Position numbers and translations under genes: made by a program. Shown here one piece after another: positions 14,301 to 26,400 of a DNA stretch of 64,000 nucleotides. The notes under the pieces are model-generated. The model saw only the letters and a list, made by a program, of their open reading frames with translations, searched no databases and was not told the origin of the DNA. Source of the DNA: Pristionchus mayeri (Eukaryota; Nematoda; Chromadorea; Rhabditida; Neodiplogasteridae); assembly GCA_036245805.1 (NCBI GenBank), contig BTRK01000005.1, positions 26,641,469-26,705,468 on the forward strand. Reading direction: 5' to 3'. How positions within the stretch are numbered: the first letter of the stretch is position 1; the number at the start of each line of letters is the position of its first letter.

Positions 14301-17287
14301 TCACCGAGTACTACATGTATGCACATTTAGGAGGATTTCAACTTTTGGCCTAGTGCCAAGCATATGTTCACTGACACAAAAAGTCTCTCATATATACCCG
14401 AGCTGATTGACGGCCGATCAATGGGGTAGGGGGGTCAATATTAAAAATATTTCAGATACCGGACATTTTGGGGGGTCCAAATAGATGACATCTCTGAAAG
14501 AATTGAAATATATATTTTTGGTATTTTTTTGCACTCGTAGAAATCGAATTTCCATATTAGAGCGCTATGCGACATGAAAAATTCAAGGTCGAAAAACTAA
14601 GTTTTTGGTTATTTTTCGGTAGACTGAAAATTTGTTTGAAAAATTGATAGCGTTTTCGTTTCGATTTTTCGGTATCTACATAAAAATACATAGGTGTGCT
14701 ATATTTTTTATAATTCTCACTTTACCGTGTTCTACCGCCGTCAATCAACACTCGGAGCCCCCACGTCGGAAAAAATGACTTGAAATTATCGAATTTTTGG
14801 CAATACGTGGTCTTATTACGTGTTCTCGTGAAGGGTATCTTAATTATATCATTGTAGTGGATGAGGAGGATGATTTCGCCGTCTCTTCCATTCTCCAGCC
14901 CCACACTGGAGATGTCAAATTTGTCGTTTGGCACCCGACTGAGGATGTAAGTAATCACTACCCAATCCATTCTTATTCTTTCATAGTGCTTTAAACGCAT
15001 AGCGGTCAACCTTGGATTGTGATTGAATGAGTAGACAGGAGATGCTTGCAGTTGCTCGTCTCGTGCAGCTACGACTTCTCCATTCGATTGTACACCTTTG
15101 ATGGAGAGGTGAGTAGGCTGATCTTTGATCTTACTATTAACACTTGCAGGATTGGGTGACTCATCAGCACATAGCTGACGCTCACGACGGAACGGTGTGG
15201 AGTGCAGCATTTGATGCGAGTGGAAGAAGAATGGTTACGATAGGAGAGGACAGAGTCATCCAGGTGTCCTATTACACATTTTGACTGTAGGTGATCCTGA
15301 TTGTTGTGGGAGCTCATATATGGGATTTGTAATTCAGTTGTGGACGTGCACTGCGACTCCTGAAGAGGGCGGAGTGCGGAACGGGAAATGGCAGAAGGCC
15401 GCGCGGTGTACGGTAGAAGGCACACGATGGCCACTCTATTCAGTGAGCACTTCTGATCTTATACATATAACACGCGTGTCGCCGAAGAATCGAATACATT
15501 CGGGGGATGGTTGGCACATATTTTTACCCCTCCTTCAGTAAACGTTTTTCGATAGTCCATAGGGTCCCTCACAAGGTAGCGAAGAGCTTTTTGGCAAATT
15601 TTCATTTTCGACGATGTCAGACGTCGTCAAAAAATTTCAGAGTCGAAAAGTGCCTTGTTTGCAGGGGTATAATTCGGTCCGGAGTGGGGTTAACGAGTAG
15701 TTCAAGACAGTTATCTGCGCCAAATTTCAAGGAGAATACGCCTGTCTAAATGGCAGGTCCAAAAACTAATTAGTATTTCCGCTAATTAATTTAAATTATT
15801 GATTTTTCCCACATATTATTCCCAGAAAATGTTTTGAGCTGAACGGCTAGAGAATGATAAGACGAATCGAATGGTATGCTCAACTCCATACCTACCGAAG
15901 TGAGAAAGTGCTCAAAAATGCACTTGAAATTTTCGAGCCGATGCGGTCTAATTGTCAATCCTCAGCAATCGCATCTCACACATCTCAAGGTCACGTTTCC
16001 TTCCCCCCTGACATGTGAACCCGTAGCTCAGTGGATAGCTGCTTTGGCTATCAATGCATCATTTTTGGATTTCTGAGTTTCGATTCCCCTAAGCTCTGAA
16101 ATCTTTTGCACATTTTGGAGAGTCAAAAAGCATTTCCTGTAACATGTTTGACCATGGCTGGGTATGTTTTTGTAATATCACTTAAGTAATTAGGAGTGAA
16201 AAACTGTTTTCTCCTCTAATTATTTTGCAAAATGGGCGATTAGAAGAATTCTTGGTGAGAATAAAGTCAACAGTCAACTATGGGTTTAAAAAAAAGCTAT
16301 TGTAAAGGCTTTCCATCTCAAAAAAATTTGCAAACGATTGCAGAGCTTAGGGGAATCGAACCTCAGAAATCCAAAAATGATGCATTGATAGCCAAAGCTA
16401 TCCACTGAGCTACGGGATCACATATCAGGGGGGAAAGGAAACGTGACCTTGAGATGTGTGAGATGCGATTGCTGAGGATTGGCAATTAGACCGCATCGGC
16501 TCGAAAATTTCAAGTGCATTTTTGAGCACTTTCTCACTTCTGTAGGTATGGAGTTCAGCATACCATTCGATTCGTCTTATCATTATCTAGCCGTTCAGCT
16601 CAAAACATTTTCTGGGATTATGTGGGAAAAATCAATAATTTAAATTAATTAGCGGAAATACTAATTAGTTTTTCGACCTGTCATTTAGACAGGCGTATTT
16701 TCCTTGAAATTTAGCGCAGATAACTGTCTTGAACTACTCGTTAACCCCACTCCGGACCGAATTATACCCCTTCAAAGAAGGCACTTTTCGACGCTGAAAA
16801 TTTTTGACGATGTCTAAAAACGTCGAAGATGAATATTTGCCAAAAAAGCTCTTCGCTACCTTGTGAGGGACCCTATGGACTATCGAAAAATGGGTTTGCT
16901 TCAGTTTCGACTTTTCCAATGTGCCAGTGTTTATTCGATCCTTACGCGACACGCGTGATAATATTCATGACAGAGTTGTCATATCTAACTAAACTAAGAA
17001 AGGGAATTGCAGGTGTCATGGAGCAGTTTGAATGGATTGATAGCAGTAGGAGGAGGAGATGAGACAGTGAGAGTGTTTAGCGTGGAAGGGACCGAAGGGG
17101 AAGAAGTGATTCAAGAGGTGAGGAGCACTTCTTCTGAATCTGTCTATTCTGATCCTTATCTCAGATAGCGAAGTACTCTGGCCACGAGGGGGATGTCAAC
17201 AGTGTCTCGTGGCATCCGAAGGACGCGAATCTCCTCGCATCTGCATCTGACGATGGATCGATTCGACTTCTCAGACTGCAGTTGTGA
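11323..17287 (+). CDS. CIAO1: CIAO1, WD40 protein of cytosolic iron-sulfur assembly
   Basis: Ten exons join in phase to 335 codons: 11323-11470, 11578-11716, 11802-11850, 11922-12000, 14858-14946, 15052-15108, 15150-15263, 15338-15442, 17013-17117, 17165-17287. Human CIAO1 has 339 residues, so the model is full length. The product reads as a seven-bladed WD40 propeller. Diagnostic stretches include LASCGDDKVVRVWK, SRDKSVWFWQ followed by LDEEDDF, VVWHPTED, and ETVRVF in a late blade. CIAO1 targets the CIA machinery to apo-proteins in the cytosol and nucleus. Introns 4 (2.9 kb) and 8 (1.6 kb) are swollen by a mariner-type element and two long palindromes, while the other introns are about 40-105 bp. 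A likely AATAAA poly(A) signal is at 17672-17677. Confidence 0.92.
12054..12949. mobile_element. Mariner-type non-autonomous element in CIAO1 intron 4
   Basis: The terminal inverted repeats TTAGGTTGATGCAAAAATTT (left, 12054) and the near-complement ending at 12949 match over 23 bp with two differences. They are flanked by TA duplications at 12052-12053 and 12950-12951, as expected for Tc1/mariner insertion. The motif AGGTTGATNCA is typical of mariner ends. I found no intact transposase inside. Confidence 0.75.
12950..14393. repeat. Long palindrome (foldback element) 1 in CIAO1 intron 4
   Basis: Arms of about 600 bp mirror each other: 12950-13560 is the reverse complement of 13795-14393 with few differences, around a loop of about 235 bp. 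TATGAGAGAC starts the left arm and GTCTCTCATA ends the right arm. Identical open frames on opposite strands in the two arms follow from the symmetry and are not genes. It abuts the mariner-type element and shares its flanking TA. Confidence 0.85.
14399..14760. mobile_element. Small element with short inverted ends
   Basis: CCGAGCTGATTGACGGC near 14399 is mirrored by GCCGTCAATCAACACTCGG ending near 14757. The match is imperfect and about 17 bp long. The interior is AT-rich with no coding frame. It lies just before CIAO1 exon 5. Confidence 0.4.
16017..16098 (+). pseudogene. tRNA-like sequence in left arm of palindrome 2
   Basis: CCGTAGCTCAGTGGATAGC resembles a tRNA A box and D arm. About 45 nt later TTTCGATTCCCC resembles a B box and T arm. 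The acceptor stem does not pair and no anticodon arm is clear. It is a decayed tRNA or a tRNA-derived internal promoter carried by the element. Confidence 0.45.
16332..16417 (-). pseudogene. tRNA-like sequence in right arm of palindrome 2
   Basis: This is the mirror copy of the tRNA-like segment in the left arm. Its B-box region reads GAGGTTCGATTCCCC on the minus strand, closer to a canonical tRNA than the left copy. The acceptor stem is again not evident. Confidence 0.45.
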
Positions 17288-17689
17288 ACTCGCCCCGATA
17301 GATTGTCCACCAGATTATTATGAGAAGTTGCTAATATTTTATAGTTCCGAATTTACATTCCTTTGTGCGAGATTCTGGCGAACACAGATTGATTCTTATC
17401 CGTGCATAGATGAGTCACACTTTTGCATTTCTTTGTCCTTTTTTTCTTGTTTTGTATCAGTCTCAGTGCCTTCACAAAGATGATCACGAAGTAGATAAAA
17501 ATTTTTTCTTTTTTTTCGTCGTCATCATCCTCATGCTCTCGGTTCTGGTTTCCGTATCAGATCTACTTACCTGCCACGATGTAATTGTTCAGGTGTCGAT
17601 TTCAAATAGTCCAAGGTATACCGTAGTCGAGAAGATCTGTCAAATAATGTAAAAAAAACAAATAATCAAATAATAAAGTTAAAAGTCGA

Positions 17690-17935
17690 ATGCGAAATTG
17701 GCTATTATTAATTTGCCATCGGTTAGAATAAGTTGTGAAATAGTATGCAAAAATGCGAAAATCAATAACCGCCCAGGGGATAGCCGGGAAGGATCAGGTT
17801 GAAGTTGCCTGACTGATCCCGAGCTCTCTTACTTTTGCACACTCTCTCATGCACGCGACGCGCAGACAACGCGTACAACGACAAGTCAAATTGCGACAAG
17901 TCGGTTCTCTGGTTTTATAGGGTAATATTACAGTA
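17690..17935. repeat. Dispersed repeat related to the MITE at 3881-4117
   Basis: The segment AAAATCAATAACCGCCCAGG and the following CTCTTACTTTTGCACACTCT with CATGCACGCGAC line up with 3975-4070 in order and spacing. The terminal inverted repeats seen in the other copy are not preserved. It lies between CIAO1 and RdRP-A. Confidence 0.5.
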
Positions 17936-18390
17936 AGTATAAAAAGTAAACTACTTCGAGTACTGTTGTAAGTTGCCTCAATTGCTACTTTTTAATTGAG
18001 TAACAATGTTGTAGTGAAAAAGCAAGTAGTTCAGCATCCCTTCTCCTTGTCATTCTCTTTTCTTCTATATAACACAGATTTCAGATCGATTTGGGAAAAC
18101 CCCTACATGCGATAAGTAAGAGCTGGGAAGAACGCGAGTCGCAATGGTATTTCTTTTTAATACTTACTAGCTCGCTCACCATCGCCTTCGGCCATGGTTT
18201 ATTTTTCAAAAAAATAACAATCGCGTTTGGTGAAACTTGTTAGCACGCGTCTTAGCTCTGTCAACTCTTATTTCGGAATCCGGTCTAATGGAGGAACTAG
18301 CGCGCATAGACTTCTAATATGTTCGGTCTTAATGAGATAAGATTCTGAAAAGGGAATATTTTGAGTACACTTCGTCTCCGTCGGGTTCCA
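17936..18390. other. Upstream region of RdRP-A
   Basis: No coding exon is recognised between the repeat and the candidate start of RdRP-A. It presumably holds the promoter. No spliced-leader acceptor stands out with certainty. Confidence 0.3.
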
Positions 18391-21300
18391 ATGAGAACTA
18401 CAGTGGATGGAGAGGGAGAGGAGGAGGACACGCCCATCGAGGAAGAGGGCAGAGAGAGAGGACGAGAGAACAACTCCCTCTCATCGCCACTCATTACGGT
18501 TAGCACATGGTCATTGCTTAGATTAGATTCGAAATACGGCAAAGTAAAATAAGGGATGAAGGATTACTTATCTCTCAGTTGCTAGTAGCTACTAGCTAGT
18601 GATCATCCCCGCTTCCAATCCACTAGATTTAAAATCCGAACGAAAATATTTACCCATGAAATATCTGATTTGAATAACGGTTTTGATAACTGTTTAACTT
18701 GATTGTAGAGTGTGCTCGTGATGCGGGAGGCAGTCCCATCTCAGTGCCCATGAGATTCGAAGTGGTGAAGGAAGATGGGGCGAATGATCGGGATGTTGAA
18801 GAACTAAAGGACTTCTTCCAGTCAGTCTTCAAGGTCTGTCCACTATTGTATACATATCTATCAAATGGGCAAATACAAGAGACATTAACATTCGAATCTC
18901 CCACTACGAATTAAATTTACTTCTGTAAACTTGTTCCTAGATCCCTCCATATGAGGTTCTTGAAAGAATCGAACAACCTGGAAGAACGACAACAATTCTC
19001 TTCTATGATGACGATTGGCATGCTTATTTACGATTAGCAGGCGGCGTTGCGTTTACATCACTATATTTCTAAGATCTCATAAAATGCTGCGTTTGCACTT
19101 GATAGATAATTTATTTGCGGCTGGGCTGTTTCATTTTCGGATATATTGTAATTTTAAAGACATTACGAAATATGAAGAATAATTATTTCGACGCGAGGAC
19201 CTCTGAAGAAATGGGGTTTATTTTCTCGAGAGCTGCGCCATATTTCGAATTGAATGTGTTGCAGGTGGCAGCTAGAGCCTCTGATGTAGATGTGGATGAG
19301 ATGGGAGAAGTGCGAATCACTCCCGTGGAGGGAATGGGCCACTCGAGATGGGTGTGCCACATCAAGGCCAGTTCTACTCTCTATGTATATATTCTGAGTG
19401 AATTTATCACATAATTGCAATTGCACCATGGTAAATAGATTGGGATTTGGTAGTTGTGACTATATCACGCAAGTAAATAGGTCTGGCGAAAGGTTCCATA
19501 CTGAATCCGTCCATATTGACACTGGCCTAGCAGTGTTCTCCTATGAGCACAGTATCAAAAACGGGTGTACCTTCACCTTTACCATAAAAAAAGGTAAAGG
19601 TGCAGCCACGTCAAGCGATTTTATAGTCGTGAACGACTACGCTAGGTGGTGTAGTGCGGTGAGGCCGACTACTGCTAGGACTACATATCCCTGCTGTCCA
19701 AAGTGCTTCTAGGGAACGTTACCTTTCGCGACCGAGGTCACTACCAATTTACCGACCCGGGGGGATAGAGGGCTTGCTCTGCCCAGGCGGGGGATCGAAC
19801 TCATGACCCTTGTATGACTTTACCATGAGCAGTAAATATTATTATTCTTTTTAATTAAAATTTGTTTGAATGTGTTGATTGCAGGCGACATCGGGGGACT
19901 GGCAGAACAATCTGAGTCGTCTCGCCCATCGATTCCACCATTTGATCAGACACGATCGGGAATGGGCCATTCTCAGGTTTAGCCATTTATTCTTTACTAA
20001 GGAATTATATACATCTAAAAAAATAAAATAAAAAACTAATGGAAAGCGAGGGAGTATAATTAACTGATTACAGGCATGAGATGCCTATTCTCTTCGCTCA
20101 CTCCCAATTGATCTTCCCTCTGCGATTAATGTGAGTTAGCCACGGCCTCAATCTTTATCACATCATTTGTATTGTTATTTTTGCATTCTAAATTTCCTTA
20201 AAACACGGTCTCCCTAAGAACGCAGTAGGGTATGGCATATGGGAACTCGCCAGAATGGTCGCCCAAGGCTACAAATTTCAGAATATGATGCCTGGGGGTA
20301 GGATACACTTCAACCGAAATAATGACCCGAAAAATCTATTTTGACCTCAAAAAAAAAAACGATAATTTCAAATTTTGTATTTCGGTATTAAATTGCACAT
20401 CATTCGAAAGACCGTAAAAAGTTATGCTAAAATCTCGATTTCCATCAAATTTCATCAACTAAGGAAAGTAATATACTCGAAATAGTGCACTTTTCTACTG
20501 TTTTTATGTTTTTCTGGTCTGGTTGACTGTGACAGTTTGATTAGTAGGACATGATACCGACATATACGGTGCAGTTTTTATTGCTGAATAAGCCTATCAC
20601 GTTTTTGGTAAAGATTTTCAGTGCCGAAGATACCGTACTAACACCCGACTGTGATCAATTCGAACCTCAGGTTCGAATCCCGTCGGCGACCATCTTTTTC
20701 CGGATTTTTTGCAATCTCGGAAAATGAACAGTGATGATTCGTAGGGGTATAATATCATGTATATGGCTTAGTTCCACAATATTATCGCAATATTTCGCTG
20801 TTTCCGTGATATATCGGGATACAATAACTAAAAATTCAAAATCTATATTTTTGAGAACGGAAACATACATTTTCTATCAAATTTTGACTAAATATGCACA
20901 ATTATACAAATTTCCCTTGAAAAATCAAAAGAAATTAATTTTTCTTCGAAAATCTTATTTTTGTCATCTCGCAACTTCACAATTTTGATTGGTTACATCT
21001 CACCATTTCGAAATCAATATACGCGTTTACTATCCGAAATTTATATTATGCTTAGACGTGAGTCAACTATGAGGAATGAGCCTCAAAAACACCTTCTATG
21101 TTCCGGTTTTAGAAGCTCAAACATGGCTGGTCGACGAGGTCGGAAATCCAAAATTGGTGTTTTTAACTTATTTTTGTGAATTTTCATTTGAGAATGCTAA
21201 AATACTGTTAAGAATTCAAAATCTAATAAGAATTCGCAAAAATACGTTTAGAAAATACCGATTTTGGTTTTCCGACTTGTTCGACCAGCCATGTTTGAGC

Positions 21301-23360
21301 TTCTAAAACCGGAACATAGAAGGCGTTTTTGAAGCCCATTCTTCATAGTTTTACTTACATCTAAGCATAATATAAATTTCGGATAGTAAACGCGTATATT
21401 GATTTCGAAATAGTGAGATGTAACCAATCAAAATTGTGAAGTTGTGAGATTACAAAAATACGATTTTCGAAGAAAAATTGATTTCTTTTGATTTTTCAAG
21501 GGAAATTTGTATAATTGTGCATATTTAGTCAAATTTGAATAAAAATGTGTGTCTAAATGTTTCCCTTCTAAAAAATATAGATTTTGAATTTTTAGTTACA
21601 TCACGGAAACAGCGAAATGTTGCTATAATATTGTGGAACTAAGCCATATACATGATATTATACCCCTACGAATCATCACTGTTCATTTTCCGAGATTGCA
21701 AAAAATCCGGAAAAAGATGGTCGCCGACGGGATTCGAACCTGAGGTTCGAATTGATCACAGTCGGGTGTTAGTACGGTATCTTCGGCACAGAAAATCTTT
21801 ACCAAAAACGTGATAGGCTTATTCAGCAATAAAAACTGCACCATATATGTCGGGATCATGTCCTACTAATCAAACTGTCACAGTCAACCAGACCAGAAAA
21901 ACATAAAAACAGTAGAAAAGTGCACTATTTCGAGTATATTACTTTCCTTAGTTGATGAAATTTGATGAAAATCGAGATTTTAGCATAACTTTTTCTTTCG
22001 AATGATGTGCAATTTAATACCGAAATACAAAAATTTGAAATTATCGTTTTTTTTTAGGTCAAAATCGATTTTTCGGGTCAACATTTCGGTTGAAGTGTAT
22101 CCTACCCCCAGGCATCATATTCTGAAATTTGTAGCCTTGGGCGACCATTCTGGCGAGTTGTGCCATTATGCCCGTGTTTCCCAGCGTTCTTAGGGAGACA
22201 GCGTTTTAATTGTTTAGAAACATGCACAAGGACATTCCATTCCGAAGGATAACGTTTGGATCCTTCATCAACTCTGGTGCAGCTGGGATTCATTGGAATA
22301 TCGTAAGCTTTCTTAGTTATGATTTTTAGATTAAATGAAGCCGAGAAAGTTGGGTTGGCTATTCGATTTCGAGTTGCAATGTAGCAGCGTCTCTCACTCG
22401 CCTCATTGCGAAATTCGGGGAGAGTGAGGTATTTCAGCGTTGCGACGTGATCTCGAATAGCCAACACCAATAAAAAGTGGTGTATTATGGGGCGTGTATT
22501 AGAAAGAACGGTTGCAATTTGAGGAGGGAGGAATCAAAACAGAAGCAGACGAGGCAGACGGATTCACTTTCTACAAAGAGATCGACGCTTCGTTTGAATA
22601 CGATCGGAGGCAGATCACCATCTTCTTCCATAATAGGGTAGGAATACTACAGTTGGGAATCACTTCGAGACAGCTTGCAACGAGGAGAATTCTCAGGAGT
22701 GCCACCCCGATGATGAAAAACAAGAGTCATTTCTGGCGACGTATAAGCTCACGGTCAGTCTTCCCTTATGTTGTTTCTTCTCCTAAGGGAGATATTGCTC
22801 ACGGGACAAATTTTGTTGCTATTTGGGAGATTGAGAGTTTTGTTATACATTTGCATTTTGTATATGCATTTAAATTTGAATATACATTTGCCTATTGTGA
22901 TCTTTTATTAATCGTGTTCTCTACAGATCAACATGTCCTCAATCAGGAAGATTGGCCTGGATCAAACTTCTTTTAGTGAGTGTATCATACTATTGAACAT
23001 ACTATTATTTCACATCATTCGATAATTGCAACTTCTCCTAATAGTGTATCCGTGGTTCTTCAGTTGGTAGTTTCTCCTTGCCTTGCAGAGAGTGGGAGAC
23101 GTCGTCAGTCCCTTGTTCTCCATGTCGACTACGCACCGAAGATCCAAGTCAAATTGATGAATGGAGGAACCAATGGGAAGGTTAGACTCATTTTCGGTTT
23201 TTAAGTTCATTTTTTTGAAACAAATGCTGAGATTTTGTGAGGTTGGAATGATTGAAGTTGCAGGGGAAGGGATTGGATGGATGGAGACAGTCATCCACTG
23301 CTGCTCCCTCCCCCTCTACTTCCCACCAGGGGAACAACTCGAATAACGAGGTACCATGCA

Positions 23361-23410
<50 letters not shown>

Positions 23411-26400
23411 CACGTTGATTGGCAGGCGAGTCGATGGGGTCAATTCGAGCATCGACTGAACATTCGTCGTGGACGATACCCAGGGGAAGTCTCCCATCGA
23501 ACAGCCCTCCACGAATCCAAAATACTCATCCTCGAATTCGACGAAGGCCATCTCGTGAGCTATTCTTCCTTAAAATATGTTGTAGCTGATGCGCTTTGGG
23601 TATCTTAAACGTGAAATATAAATATATACAATTGTTGACAAACTGTTCAAGCAATCATGATTAATCTGAATCTTTTGAGAGTACGAGACTGGACTCTTCT
23701 TCCTCTCTCGATCAGCTCATCTTCGACATTCTCTCTCGTCTTCGGTTGGTTCTCCTCACTCTTCTCCACTCTTTCCTCTTTAATATCACTACTGCATGCC
23801 AAATTTTTTGTCTTATAAATTTGAATATTATTCCAGACACAAAACGGGAAAAGTAGTGGAGTTTACGTCATACGATCAAGGTAAGAATTTAAAACCTGAC
23901 ATATTTGACTGTACCAAATAGAGCAAAATTATAATTGTTGAATTATTTGTAGTGGAACAGCTGGAAGGGCTGTGCAGAGACTACTATGACCGCGACAGAT
24001 ATGAAATGGTCAAGGTGTGCAACTAATCCAATTTCATAGATGGGATAAATATGCCGATCCCGTTCCTATCGCAATTTACTACTCTAATTGTGAATTCAGG
24101 TGAAGCCGTATGATGTGGAAGACGATATCGATGATGACGTCCGCAAGTCCATCAGAGTATCACGTTTTCTTATTACTAAATAATTTTGGATTTCTCCCCT
24201 GAAATATTCTGCCTAGTTTAACTCTTGTTTTTTTAAAATAATGAATCTGCATTTTTTTATTTAAAAAAATGAAGAATAAATTTGCAAAAGCCTTCATGTT
24301 TTAGGATGCATCGTCAAAAATCGTCGCTAGATCAACCGAGCGTTCAGTGGCAAACTTAGCTTATGCACACCGTATTGAGCTGAAGGTTCGAAGTTGAGAT
24401 ATATGCTAATATTTGTCATAAATTTGATTATCATTATGTAGTTGTTTAAAGGTGAAAATCAAATGATTACAGATATAAAAGAGTCCTACTCGAACGATCA
24501 TAATTTTGATGGGAGTGGCATCTAAATGGAGACTTGTTGAGATATTCCGTCTGCGTGCTCTCCTGGAAGGACTCCTGCAGAGAGGAATGGAGATCCGATG
24601 CCAATTGCTCGCCAATCGGTGAGATTTCCCTCCCTTCCTTCTTGGTGGGAACACATTATAGCATCTATGATATTAACACACTTTGGTTACCTGAATGAAT
24701 TAAGTCCTTTTTTATTGATCAATTTGATTGCATACTAGATGAGAACAATTCTTTCAGTGAGCACTGGCACTCGTTCGTCCAATTAGTATGTGATCGTTAC
24801 TCATCCAACGAACAGGTTTGTGCTTTGATATTTACTTCTCGCTAAAAATCAGAATGTTATTGTTTTTACCCTACATTTGATAGATAGTATTGGTTGAGTT
24901 GACACTGGTTGTGATGGAGAATCTGCTGTCGACTGTCTCGGAGGGAAGACCACACTGCTCTGTGTGGAATCTATTCGAGAAGGTTGTTGAGGAGAAGCAC
25001 ATAAACTGGTTATCTGACTGCATTGAGGAATGGAAAGACTGTCGACGGACTTCTGCCTTCACTAAGGAGGACAATCTAAAGGGATACACAAGAGTGATGA
25101 AGGTAGAGAGAGATAGAGGGAGTCATTGTACTCCCCCCTTTCAGTTTGTGATAACCCCTACTCGGATGATCTTTGTGGGAAACGAGACGATTATGGCTAA
25201 CAGGGTGCTCAAGCAACACAGTCACAATGGCACTGAGATCATTAGAGTATCGTTCAGGTTAGTTTCTGCCGAGTCAGAATACTGATGGGGCTCGAAGGGG
25301 GGGGGGAGGATTGGTAATTGCAGAGATGACTCGGGAGAGGCCATTCGTAAAATGTCTTGTGGAATGAGAATCATCTACAAATTCATGAGAGATGTCCTCA
25401 TGGAAAGAGGAATTCACTTCGCGGGTTTGTCGCCCTGTCTATGAATTCTATTTCTAAAGAGCGGACATCTAGGTCGAAACTTCGTATGGCTTGGCAATTC
25501 GAACTCACAACTCAGAGATCATGGCATATACTGCTTTCATAAGACTGATCGAAAAACGGTTAGTATTTTACAATCGATGTCCATCGACGGCGAAAGTGCG
25601 AGTGGGAGAGGGAATGCCTTGCAGGCACGAGAGATCAGAAAGAAGCTGGGCAATTTCCATATGCTGACTAGCATTCCCAAATGGTAACTTGTTTTCTCTC
25701 TCTGCTATTTTCTGGTAATGGTATTTTGTCTGTCTGTCTCTGTGTCACTGTGTCCCTGTACCACCAAATTTCAGGTTGGCGAGACAGGGACAGTGTTTCA
25801 CTCAGGCAAGGGTGAGTAATATCCACGTACGACATCTTTGACGTGCACCCTCTTTCAATTCAGCCGTCCGAAAATGTTCTCACTGGACCTGAGGTGGGAG
25901 TTACTCATGACTTCATCGGAGGAATGACGGACAAGGGAAAGGTAAGTGTGCATGGAAAGTTCCCCCGTGAGAGTTCATTCCAGCCGTACTGCTTCTCCGA
26001 CGGAGTGGGAACCATCTCGTTCTCACTGGCGAAGAATCTGAGTGACGAACACTCCCTCCCCAGAATTGCTTCTGCATTCCAAGTGAGATCGCCCCTGTAG
26101 TATACCTTTGATTGAAACTCATTAGGTACCCTGGCTTTGCTATCTTTCATATTCTAATTACTCGTTGAGATAAGTATTTTAGATCCGTCACAAGGGTCAG
26201 AAGGGTCTGCTGGCGGTAGATCCCATCATCGATGACAGGAATGACCTACTGGAGATGATGGGGAAGAACGATGAGAAGAAGAGGGTATTCGTCAGACCAA
26301 GCATGGACAAGTTCGTCTTTTCGGGAGTTTTATGGAGATGCGTCCACCCACTCGTCATTGAAGGACTGTGATGGGTGATTGTAGATTCGAGGTTGACGAG

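Larger units (their letters stand above)
15465..16964. repeat. Long palindrome 2 filling CIAO1 intron 8
   Basis: The left arm begins at ACACGCGTGTCGC (about 15469) and the right arm ends with its mirror at about 16960. The arms are about 700 bp and pair over most of their length, including GGTCCCTCACAAGGTAGCGA at about 15564 and its complement at about 16853. The centre is near 16215-16300. The element takes up almost the whole 1,570-bp intron (15443-17012). Confidence 0.85.
20199..22208. repeat. 2.0-kb palindrome 3 in an RdRP-A intron
   Basis: The sequence from 20199 is the near-perfect reverse complement of the sequence ending at 22208, with the dyad near 21203 and almost no loop. Landmarks are TCTCCCTAAGAACGC at 20209 mirrored at 22187, ATGATGCCTGGGGGTAGGAT at 20285 mirrored near 22105, and GCTCAAACATGGCTGGTCGA at 21115 mirrored at 21285. 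It lies in the intron between exons ending at 20130 and starting near 22512. The arms differ by scattered substitutions and small indels. Confidence 0.92.
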
